From Mariniphaga sp964540165 (lineage in GTDB: Bacteria > Bacteroidota > Bacteroidia > Bacteroidales > Prolixibacteraceae): a DNA stretch of 12,981 nt. The stretch covers positions 1 to 12,981 of the forward strand of contig CAZILU010000092.1 of the NCBI GenBank assembly GCA_964540165.1, in the 5' to 3' direction. Of the stretch, positions 7,179 through 12,981 are shown piece by piece. How positions within the stretch are numbered: the first letter of the stretch is position 1; each line of letters begins with the position of its first letter. Below the pieces are notes generated by a model. That model searched no databases. It was not told the origin of the DNA and was given only the letters and a program-made list of their open reading frames with translations. Position numbers and translations under genes: made by a program.

Positions 7179-8350
7179 TTTTTTATGATGGGTTTTTTGG
7201 GTTTTCTGTTTGGGTTACCGGGTGTCCTGTTGTTTGGATTTTTAATCACCTGTGGTTTTTTTCGTCGTCTCTTCTGACTGCTTTTATGGGTCGTGAACCG
7301 GTTAATATCATCCTGTCCGATCATGTTGAGGAATGAATCCTCCTCCCGGATGACGGGGGTCTGCTCTTCTGACATGAGTTTCTCCGGCTTTTTCCCGGCG
7401 CGGTTCATCTGCTGAATTTTTTTCACCTTCTCTACCGACAGGCCGATTACTGCCGAAGGAGCATCTCCTTTTGAGGTGTACCAATAGACTCCCCGGAAGA
7501 TGTCCGATTTTAGAAAATAGTAGGTGCCGGCAACGGTTTCCAGCGGGATGTGGTTTGCCGGGAAGTTTTTCTGCGCATCGATGTATGAGTCCACTTCATA
7601 GTTAAGGCAACATTTCAGCTTGCCACACTGGCCGGCCAGCTTTTGAGGATTCAGAGAGATCTCCTGATATCGTGCTGCGCTGGTGGTCACGGAGGTAAAG
7701 CTGGTGATCCAGGTGGCGCAACAGAGCTCCCGCCCGCAAGGACCGATACCCCCGATCCTGCCGGCCTCCTGCCTGGCTCCGATCTGTTTCATCTCAATGC
7801 GGATCCGGAAGGTGTCGGCTAATACGCGGATTAGCTGTCTGAAATCGACCCTGCCATCGGCGATATAATAAAAGATCGCTTTGGTGCCATCGCCCTGGTA
7901 TTCAACATCGCCGATCTTCATGTCCAGGTTCAGCTCAGCCGCAATTTGCCGCGATCTGATCATCGTTTGGTGCTCCCGGGAGATCGCCTCTTCCCACTTG
8001 TCGATATCGGATTGGCGCGCCAAACGGTAGATCTTTCGAAGTTCACCGTTTAAACTGGTCCCTTTGTATTTTTTCATCTGCTCCAATACCAGCTCCCCGG
8101 TGATGGATACAACCCCAATGTCGTGACCCGGATTGGCTTCTACGGCAACGATGTCGCCCGGTTGCAGTTTTAACTGGTTGACATTCTCGAAAAAATCTTT
8201 GCGGGTATTTTTAAATCGAATTTCGGCAATGTGATAGTCTCTTCCCTCTGCCGGAGGTATATCTTGCAGCCAGTCGGTCGCGTGCAGCTTGTCACAGTTG
8301 CAGTAGTTGCAACTACACACGCCCCGGTCGATTTCATGAACGCTCTTCAT
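7175..8350 (-). CDS. PSP1-domain protein, RicT/YaaT-like
   Basis: The 391-residue protein carries the PSP1 C-terminal domain. Family segments include IAEIRFKNTRKDFF (41-54), GDIVAVEANPGHDIGVVSITGELV (65-88), and two cysteine signatures: GIGPCGRELCC (201-211) and GQCGKLKCCLNYE (240-252). In Bacillus subtilis the homologue RicT (YaaT) acts with RicA and RicF in an Fe-S-containing complex affecting RNase Y-dependent mRNA processing. Those partners are not seen here, and the role in Bacteroidota is not established. The N-terminus has an additional CxCxxCxC cluster (C12, C14, C17, C19). The last 37 residues (355-391) are strongly basic, with RRRKK and several KP/RKP repeats, suggesting nucleic-acid contact. 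It follows holB by four bases and overlaps gldH by four. Confidence 0.88.
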   Translation of the reverse strand: MKSVHEIDRGVCSCNYCNCDKLHATDWLQDIPPAEGRDYHIAEIRFKNTRKDFFENVNQLKLQPGDIVAVEANPGHDIGVVSITGELVLEQMKKYKGTSLNGELRKIYRLARQSDIDKWEEAISREHQTMIRSRQIAAELNLDMKIGDVEYQGDGTKAIFYYIADGRVDFRQLIRVLADTFRIRIEMKQIGARQEAGRIGGIGPCGRELCCATWITSFTSVTTSAARYQEISLNPQKLAGQCGKLKCCLNYEVDSYIDAQKNFPANHIPLETVAGTYYFLKSDIFRGVYWYTSKGDAPSAVIGLSVEKVKKIQQMNRAGKKPEKLMSEEQTPVIREEDSFLNMIGQDDINRFTTHKSSQKRRRKKPQVIKNPNNRTPGNPNRKPKKPIIKK

Positions 8351-8354
8351 CCGG

Positions 8355-9479
8355 TTATCGTTTAATTAATCTTACCATTCGCAGCGCCGTGTCTAAAAAT
8401 ATGATCCGGGAGTTACCATTACTGCTAATATGAAAAATTGCCTCTTCAAACGCTTTGGCAAAGGGAATGATATTCCTTTCGTTGATGAAAGGGGCAAATT
8501 TTACTCCCCACGCCTGCTCTGTATCATTCAGGTAGATGAGCTCAGGTTGCTTAAGGTTCATAACAAAGTACTCCCGGACCAGCCGAAGTGCATAGTTGAA
8601 AAATGCTTTCTGCCTGTCGCGGCCAAAGGCTGCCATCTCCTCCGCCCATGGAAGAAGATCCTGAACCTGCCGGGTGTAAGCCATACGCATCATCTCCTGA
8701 AATTTTTGGAAGAAGAGGGCCGTACTCTCATTGGAGTTGATGTAGTCTAAAGCTTCAATATAACTGCCATTGGAGAGACGAACAACTTCCGGGATCTGTT
8801 CTGCCGGAACCTGCCCGCCGCTCTCTAACGCTTTTCGCATCGAATCCGGGTCGATGGGCGGCACTTTGATCCGTTGCGATCTCGACCGAATGGTGGTGAT
8901 AACTGCATCTTCGTCCTCGGTTATCATTAGAAACACGGTTTTGTTGGGCGGCTCTTCGATCAATTTTAATAGCTTGTTGGAGCAGTTTTGATGCATCTTT
9001 TCGGGAAGCCATATGATCATCACCTTGTACTCCGACTCGAATGACTTCAGGTTCAGCTTTCGCATGATGGCATCACTCTCCCGCTCGTATATCAACCCCT
9101 GGGCGTTCTCATTTTCAATGAATCCCAGCCACTGGCTCAGCGTAAAATAGGGATTTTTATGCACCATCTCCCGCCATTGGGGCAGAAAATCATCCGATTC
9201 GGGCTTGTTGAACTTCTTGGTGGGAAATACGGGATAGACAAAATGAAGATCGGGGTGTGCCAGTTTCAGGTACTTCCGGCACGAGGGGCATACCCCGCAT
9301 GAGTCTGTTTCGCCCCGGTTCATACAGGAGATGTACTGTCCGAAGGCCAGGGCCAATGGCAGTTTCCCTGTACCTTCCCGTCCGGTAAACATGATGGCGT
9401 GACTTACCCGCTCCTCCCGGACGGAGAGAATTAGCTGCTTTTTCAGAAGCTGTTGGCCTATAATGTCGTTAAAAAACAT
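8355..9479 (-). CDS. holB: DNA polymerase III delta' subunit
   Basis: The 374-residue protein is an AAA+ clamp-loader subunit that helps load the sliding clamp on DNA. It opens MFFNDIIGQQLLKKQL, then SHAIMFTGREGTGKLPLALAFG, a P-loop-like segment (33-39 GREGTGK) followed by Leu where ATPases usually have Ser/Thr. Four cysteines (C52, C61, C64, C67) form the zinc module typical of clamp-loader subunits. KVMIIWLPEKM (152-162) occupies the Walker B position without the acidic pair, and KLLKLIEEPP (169-178) is a family hallmark. The SRC motif of gamma/tau-type subunits reads SRSQ (199-202). These losses fit delta', which does not hydrolyse ATP. The C-terminal collar domain is present (about 250-374). 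It is the first gene of the minus-strand run. Confidence 0.9.
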   Translation of the reverse strand: MFFNDIIGQQLLKKQLILSVREERVSHAIMFTGREGTGKLPLALAFGQYISCMNRGETDSCGVCPSCRKYLKLAHPDLHFVYPVFPTKKFNKPESDDFLPQWREMVHKNPYFTLSQWLGFIENENAQGLIYERESDAIMRKLNLKSFESEYKVMIIWLPEKMHQNCSNKLLKLIEEPPNKTVFLMITEDEDAVITTIRSRSQRIKVPPIDPDSMRKALESGGQVPAEQIPEVVRLSNGSYIEALDYINSNESTALFFQKFQEMMRMAYTRQVQDLLPWAEEMAAFGRDRQKAFFNYALRLVREYFVMNLKQPELIYLNDTEQAWGVKFAPFINERNIIPFAKAFEEAIFHISSNGNSRIIFLDTALRMVRLIKR

Positions 9480-9483
9480 AGTT

Positions 9484-9491
9484 CAAAAATA
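9484..9491 (-). promoter_or_regulatory. Candidate -7 box for holB (TATTTTTG on the minus strand)
   Basis: The minus strand reads TATTTTTG, an exact TAnnTTTG match, ending only four bases before the holB ATG. A transcript from it would be nearly leaderless. No clear -33 element is seen, so the match may be chance. Confidence 0.25.
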
Positions 9492-9546
9492 ATGGATTCT
9501 GGCAGTTATCCGAATGGGTTTCACTTTATTTTGCATAACATTCTTA

Positions 9547-9554
9547 TAAATTTG
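9547..9554 (+). promoter_or_regulatory. Candidate distal -7 box (TAAATTTG) upstream of pgk
   Basis: This is an exact TAnnTTTG match 90 bases before the chosen pgk start. It could be a second, distal pgk promoter. A TTTG at 9530-9533 is closer than the usual 19-21 base spacing. Confidence 0.25.
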
Positions 9555-9606
9555 TGAATTTTTTACCTCGCCATGCCCGCCGCATTCATCTGTCAGATAT
9601 ATTTTT

Positions 9607-9614
9607 TACCTTTG
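9607..9614 (+). promoter_or_regulatory. -7 promoter box (TACCTTTG) for pgk
   Basis: This is an exact TAnnTTTG match 30 bases before the ATG at 9645. It is followed by an A-rich leader without a Shine-Dalgarno sequence, as is common in highly expressed Bacteroidota genes. It supports the downstream start, because the longer reading frame would begin upstream of this box. Confidence 0.55.
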
Positions 9615-9644
9615 GTTAAAATTAGCAAATTAAATTCTGAGAAA

Positions 9645-10838
9645 ATGCAAACAATTCACAACTACGATTTTTCAGGCAAAAAGGCATTGATCCGTGTCGA
9701 TTTCAATGTGCCGTTAAATGAGAATTTTGAGATTACCGACGATACGCGTATACAGGCTGCGCTGCCTACCATCCGCAAGGTGATGGAAGCTGGTGGAAAC
9801 CCTGTGATCATGTCCCATTTCGGACGGCCAAAGCAAGGGCCCGAAGATAAGTATTCGATGCGTCACCTGGTGGGTCACCTGAGCCATCTGTTGGGCGTGG
9901 AGGTGCTGCTGGCTCCCGACTGCATCGGAGAAGATGTGAAAAAGATGGTCGCCGGACTGAAGCCCGGTCAGCCGATGATGTTAGAAAACCTTCGCTTTCA
10001 TAAGGAGGAGGAGAAAGGTGATGAAGCGTTTGCTGCTCAGTTAGCCGAAAATGGCGACTGCTGGATCAACGATGCTTTTGGTACCGCTCACCGGGCACAT
10101 GCTTCTACGGCAGTGATTGCCAAATTCTTCCCCAACGATAAGATGTTTGGATACCTGATCGAGAGCGAAGTGGAGAGCCTCGATAAAGTGGTGAAAAATC
10201 CCAAACGCCCGTTAACAGCCATCATGGGCGGAGCCAAAGTGTCAACAAAAATTACCATCATTGAAAACCTGCTGTCGAAGGTCGATAACCTGATTTTGGG
10301 CGGAGGTATGACCTATACGTTTGTGAAGGCCAATGGGGGAGAAGTGGGTGACTCGATTTGCGAACCCGATTTCCTCGAAACCGCCCGGAATATTGAAAAG
10401 CTGGCTAAGGAGAAGGGTGTGAACCTGATCATGGCCACCGATGTGGTTGCAGCCGATGCTTTTAGTGAAGACGCTAATACCCGCCTGGTGCCTGCCGGTC
10501 AGATTCCCGAAGGATGGCAGGGACTGGATGCCGGCCCGGAGAGCATCGCCCGTTTTACAGAGGTGATTGAAAACTCTGCTACCATTCTGTGGAACGGTCC
10601 CGTTGGTGTTTTTGAAATGGAGAAATTTGCCACCGGATCGCGGGCCGTTGGTGATGCCATCGTCAAAGCGACTCAAAAAGGAGCCTTCTCCCTGGTGGGC
10701 GGCGGTGATTCCGTTGCCTGTGTGAACAAATTTGGCATCGCCGATGATATATCTTATATATCTACCGCCGGAGGTGCCCTGTTAGAGTACTTAGAAGGTC
10801 GTGTTCTGCCGGGAGTCGCTGCTGTCAGAGAAGAGTAG
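9645..10838 (+). CDS. pgk: Phosphoglycerate kinase
   Basis: The 397-residue protein is full length for phosphoglycerate kinase, the glycolytic enzyme that interconverts 1,3-bisphosphoglycerate plus ADP with 3-phosphoglycerate plus ATP in the cytosol. Motifs run in the expected order: ALIRVDFNVPLN (14-25), SHFGRP (57-62), LENLRF (113-118), NDAFGTAHRAHAS (142-154), the nucleotide-site GGAKVSTKI (195-203), WNGPVGVFE (316-324), GGGDS (352-356) and ISTAGGA (372-378). The frame is open back to 9573, but those 24 extra codons (MPAAFICQIYF...) do not belong to the family and cover the promoter box. The ATG at 9645 gives the usual MQTIHNYDF start. The gene stands alone, with its own promoter and a strong terminator. 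Confidence 0.97.
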   Translation: MQTIHNYDFSGKKALIRVDFNVPLNENFEITDDTRIQAALPTIRKVMEAGGNPVIMSHFGRPKQGPEDKYSMRHLVGHLSHLLGVEVLLAPDCIGEDVKKMVAGLKPGQPMMLENLRFHKEEEKGDEAFAAQLAENGDCWINDAFGTAHRAHASTAVIAKFFPNDKMFGYLIESEVESLDKVVKNPKRPLTAIMGGAKVSTKITIIENLLSKVDNLILGGGMTYTFVKANGGEVGDSICEPDFLETARNIEKLAKEKGVNLIMATDVVAADAFSEDANTRLVPAGQIPEGWQGLDAGPESIARFTEVIENSATILWNGPVGVFEMEKFATGSRAVGDAIVKATQKGAFSLVGGGDSVACVNKFGIADDISYISTAGGALLEYLEGRVLPGVAAVREE

Positions 10839-10858
10839 AACCCTTTCCGTTTAACCGT

Positions 10859-10906
10859 AAAAGATCCTTTACCACCGGTGCCGCCGGTGGTAAAGGATCT
10901 TTTTTT
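10859..10906 (+). terminator. Intrinsic terminator after pgk (20-bp perfect stem)
   Basis: Bases 10859-10878 pair perfectly with 10884-10903 around a five-base loop (TGCCG). The stem has a CCGG-rich top and an AAAAGATCC base, and a run of seven T bases (10900-10906) follows. This is a textbook factor-independent terminator, 20 bases after the pgk stop. Confidence 0.95.
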
Positions 10907-11008
10907 GTTTCGAAATTCGAAGCCGTCGGTTTCGCAAGATCCTCCCTGGCGAAAGTGAATTATTTTGCCGTTTCAGAAAAAATAGTGGTTGTTTCCATCC
11001 GGTTTCTG

Positions 11009-11032
11009 TTGACAGAATTTTAATTTTGTCAA
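11009..11032. promoter_or_regulatory. Imperfect 24-bp palindrome over the serA promoter (candidate operator)
   Basis: Outer arms TTGACA (11009-11014) and TGTCAA (11027-11032) are perfect inverted repeats. Inner arms AATT (11016-11019) and AATT (11022-11025) are also in register, so 10 of the 12 base pairs of the dyad match. It covers the -7 box at 11021-11028 and ends 12 bases before the serA ATG, the position expected of a repressor site. The regulator is unknown. Confidence 0.45.
11021..11028 (+). promoter_or_regulatory. Candidate -7 box (TAATTTTG) for serA
   Basis: This is an exact TAnnTTTG match 16 bases before the serA ATG, so the leader would be very short. It lies within the 11009-11032 dyad. 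It is the same octamer, at the same distance from the start codon, as the box proposed for galE. Confidence 0.5.
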
Positions 11033-11044
11033 AAACCTGATGCC

Positions 11045-12277
11045 ATGTCAAAGAAACTATCGTTAGATAAGCGATTGATTAAGATACTTTTGTTGGAAGG
11101 AATCCATCCTTCCGCTATGAACCGTTTTCAGGAGGCTGGATATACCCGGGTGGAGAACCTGAAAGCGGCTCCGGATGCGGATGAACTGGAGAAGAGGCTA
11201 CACGATGTTCATATGCTGGGGATCAGATCCAGGACACAGCTTACCCCCGAAATCCTGCGGAAGGCCGGAAAACTTTTTGCCGTGGGTTGCTTCAGTATAG
11301 GCACAAATCAGGTGGCTCTGGATGCTGCCACGCAGCGGGGTATTCCGGTGTTTAACGCGCCGTTTTCCAATACCCGGTCGGTTGCCGAACTGGTTATTGC
11401 CGAGATTATCATGCTGATGCGCGAAGTGCCGCTGCGAAATGCGGCCGCGCATCGGGGATCCTGGCTGAAAACGGTTGGGAACTCTTTTGAAGTAAGGGGG
11501 AAGAACCTGGGGATCGTCGGGTACGGACACATCGGCTCGCAGGTCTCTATCCTGGCTGAGTCGTTGGGGATGAATGTTTTCTATTACGATATTGAGAAGA
11601 AACTGAGCCTGGGGAAAGCCATATCCTGTGGATCGCTGGCAGAGTTGTTGAGAAAATCGGACGTAATAACCCTTCATGTGCCTGAAACGAATGAGACGCG
11701 GAATATGATATCAGCCGAACAGATGGCACTCATGAAGAAGCGATCGCTTCTGATCAATGCATCACGGGGTACGGTGGTTGATTACCCGGCATTGATCGAT
11801 TTTCTGAAGTCAGGTCACCTGGCGGGTGCTGCAGCCGATGTTTTTCCTGAAGAGCCTGCCTCGAATGGCGAGCCTTTCAGCTCTCCATTGCAGGCGTTTG
11901 ACAATGTGATTCTTACGCCGCACATTGGCGGCAGTACGCAGGAAGCGCAGGAGAATATCGGTCTGGAAGTGGCCGAGAAACTGATTCGTTACAGCGATAA
12001 CGGTTCAACCATGGGCGCGGTGAACTTTCCGCAGGTCTCCATTCAGCCCAACATCGAAAAGCAGCGGTTCCTCCACATCCATAAAAATATGCCCGGTGTG
12101 CTGAAAGATATCAACGATGTATTTACCACGAAGGGGATCAATATTGCCGCGCAGTACCTGCAGACCGATCCGCACATCGGGTATGTCATTATCGATGTTG
12201 AATCGAACTACTGCGATAAGATCTTAAAAGAGTTGAAGGCCATACCTCATACGATCAGAGCCCGCATGCTCTATTGA
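11045..12277 (+). CDS. serA: D-3-phosphoglycerate dehydrogenase (E. coli type, with ACT domain)
   Basis: The 410-residue protein oxidises 3-phosphoglycerate to 3-phosphohydroxypyruvate with NAD, the first step of serine synthesis. The NAD-binding motif GIVGYGHIGS is at 156-165. The catalytic residues are Arg241 (NASRGT), Glu270 (DVFPEEP) and His293 (TPHIGGST). A C-terminal ACT domain follows (about 341-410), starting FLHIHKNMPGVLKDIN and ending IRARMLY, nearly as in E. coli SerA. His346, Asn348 and Asn366 align with the E. coli serine-binding residues His344, Asn346 and Asn364, so feedback inhibition by serine is expected. Length equals the E. coli enzyme, and the larger 530-residue type is excluded. 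It lies downstream of the pgk terminator with its own promoter, and the channel gene follows after 27 bases. Confidence 0.95.
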   Translation: MSKKLSLDKRLIKILLLEGIHPSAMNRFQEAGYTRVENLKAAPDADELEKRLHDVHMLGIRSRTQLTPEILRKAGKLFAVGCFSIGTNQVALDAATQRGIPVFNAPFSNTRSVAELVIAEIIMLMREVPLRNAAAHRGSWLKTVGNSFEVRGKNLGIVGYGHIGSQVSILAESLGMNVFYYDIEKKLSLGKAISCGSLAELLRKSDVITLHVPETNETRNMISAEQMALMKKRSLLINASRGTVVDYPALIDFLKSGHLAGAAADVFPEEPASNGEPFSSPLQAFDNVILTPHIGGSTQEAQENIGLEVAEKLIRYSDNGSTMGAVNFPQVSIQPNIEKQRFLHIHKNMPGVLKDINDVFTTKGINIAAQYLQTDPHIGYVIIDVESNYCDKILKELKAIPHTIRARMLY

Positions 12278-12304
12278 AATAGTAATTGTTAACAGGATTT
12301 AGCC

Positions 12305-12970
12305 ATGCAAAGAAAAACCCTGAAGGATACCCTCTATGAAGTGATCTTTGAAGCAGACACCCCGTCGGGAAAGCTGTTTGACGTCATGCTGCTGATCGTG
12401 ATCTTCGTCAGCGTCATCCTGGTAATGCTCGAAAGTATCCCATCGGTGCGAGACCGGCATCACGATTTCCTGGTGACGGCAGAGTGGGTGATTACCATCA
12501 TTTTTACCCTGGAATACATCTTGCGGATTCTCATCGTGCGAAAGCCCTGGAGGTATGTGCTGAGTTTTTATGGGATCATCGATTTCCTCTCCATTATTCC
12601 AACCTATCTTGCCTTTTTTGTCATCAGCTATCAAAGCCTGGTGGTCATCCGCACCCTCCGCCTCCTGCGTGTTTTTCGTATTCTGAAGTTGTCGCGCTAT
12701 ACCCGGGCAGGGAGGACGTTGGTAAGGGCCCTTTGGAACAGCCGGGAGAAGATCAGCGTTTTTATCTTTTTTGTGGTGATCCTGGTCATCATCATGGGTA
12801 CCCTGATGTATCTGATCGAAGGTGAGGAGGGCGGATTTACCAGCATCCCGCTGAGCATATACTGGGCCGTGGTTACACTGACTACGGTGGGTTATGGGGA
12901 TCTTAGCCCGGTGTCGCCCCCGGGACAGTTTCTGGCAACAGTCATTATTATGATAATGAAAGAAACATAA
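12305..12970 (+). CDS. Voltage-gated-type potassium channel, C-terminally broken
   Basis: The 221-residue product has the layout of a bacterial six-helix Kv-type channel in the inner membrane. S1 is about 24-43, S2 58-77 and S3 84-104. S4 (111-132) carries charges at every third residue (R116, R119, R122, R125, K128), and S5 is about 150-171. The pore loop has the selectivity filter TLTTVGYGD (191-199). S6 begins GQFLATVIIMI (207-217), but in place of the usual continuation (GYGIIAVPTG or similar) the frame reads MKET and stops at 12968-12970. None of the three forward frames restores a family-like S6 in the remaining bases. The copy is therefore truncated, either by a real disruption or by bad sequence at the edge. 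It starts 27 bases after serA and may share its transcript. Confidence 0.8.
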   Translation: MQRKTLKDTLYEVIFEADTPSGKLFDVMLLIVIFVSVILVMLESIPSVRDRHHDFLVTAEWVITIIFTLEYILRILIVRKPWRYVLSFYGIIDFLSIIPTYLAFFVISYQSLVVIRTLRLLRVFRILKLSRYTRAGRTLVRALWNSREKISVFIFFVVILVIIMGTLMYLIEGEEGGFTSIPLSIYWAVVTLTTVGYGDLSPVSPPGQFLATVIIMIMKET

Positions 12971-12981
12971 TGCTGCATCAT
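12943..12981. repeat. AT-rich fold-back and repeated ATAATG at the window edge
   Basis: CATTAT (12943-12948) and ATAATG (12953-12958) are perfect inverted repeats around a four-base loop, and ATAATG recurs at 12967-12972. This low-complexity patch coincides with the point where the channel gene loses its expected sequence. It could be a mobile-element junction or an assembly artefact. Confidence 0.35.

Noticed and set aside
8355..9479. The broken SRC and Walker B motifs in HolB as evidence of a pseudogene
   Set aside because: Delta' subunits do not hydrolyse ATP and commonly lack these residues; the frame is full length and otherwise conserved.
9573..9644. Longer N-terminus for Pgk
   Set aside because: The added residues are not part of the family, and the frame would begin upstream of the best pgk promoter box.
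10242..11677. Minus-strand open frames opposite pgk (10242-10676) and serA (11198-11677)
   Set aside because: Both lie wholly opposite well-conserved enzymes and have no family-like features.
1..12981. A defence island, phage, CRISPR array, tRNA/rRNA or new multi-gene system
   Set aside because: All intact genes fall into known housekeeping, envelope or small-molecule families. No repeat-spacer pattern, integrase, transposase, toxin-antitoxin pair or tRNA-like fold was seen.

Overview
The window looks like chromosomal housekeeping DNA from a member of the phylum Bacteroidota, probably order Bacteroidales. Four things point there: a GldH lipoprotein; an HU-CCDC81/SPOR membrane protein; a PSP1-domain protein next to the DNA polymerase III delta' gene; and promoter-like TAnnTTTG boxes with A-rich leaders in place of Shine-Dalgarno sequences. 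The species cannot be named from this sequence alone. No tRNA, rRNA, CRISPR array, phage module or complete insertion sequence was seen, and no gap between genes exceeds 300 bases.

Layout, left to right. (1) 1-1967, plus strand: a possible 3' scrap of an upstream gene, then rfaE2 (heptose-1-phosphate adenylyltransferase) overlapping radA (recombination ATPase). (2) 2022-3152, minus strand: a membrane protein with N-terminal HU-like domains, one transmembrane helix and a C-terminal SPOR domain. (3) 3377-5543, plus strand: galE and rfbB, two nucleotide-sugar enzymes for surface polysaccharide. (4) 9479-5601, minus strand: a compact five-gene run, holB - ricT-like PSP1 protein - gldH - trmB - alkyltransferase-like protein. 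Its junctions range from short gaps to overlaps of 4 and 8 bp, so co-transcription is likely. (5) 9645-10838, plus strand: pgk, with its own promoter and a very strong intrinsic terminator. (6) 11045-12970, plus strand: serA, then a voltage-gated-type potassium channel gene whose reading frame breaks inside the last helix, 11 bases before the window ends.

Functional links are modest. rfaE2, galE and rfbB all feed envelope glycan synthesis. pgk and serA are adjacent, and SerA draws on the 3-phosphoglycerate pool that Pgk produces or consumes; their promoters are separate. The holB run mixes replication, tRNA modification, base-damage recognition and an envelope lipoprotein.

I found no convincing new multi-gene system. 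The points most worth a second look are a dyad lying over the serA promoter box, the disrupted channel gene at the right edge, the HU-TM-SPOR protein, and a cysteine cluster at the N-terminus of the PSP1 protein. Start codons were moved downstream of the longest frame for rfaE2, radA, trmB and pgk, as explained in each entry.
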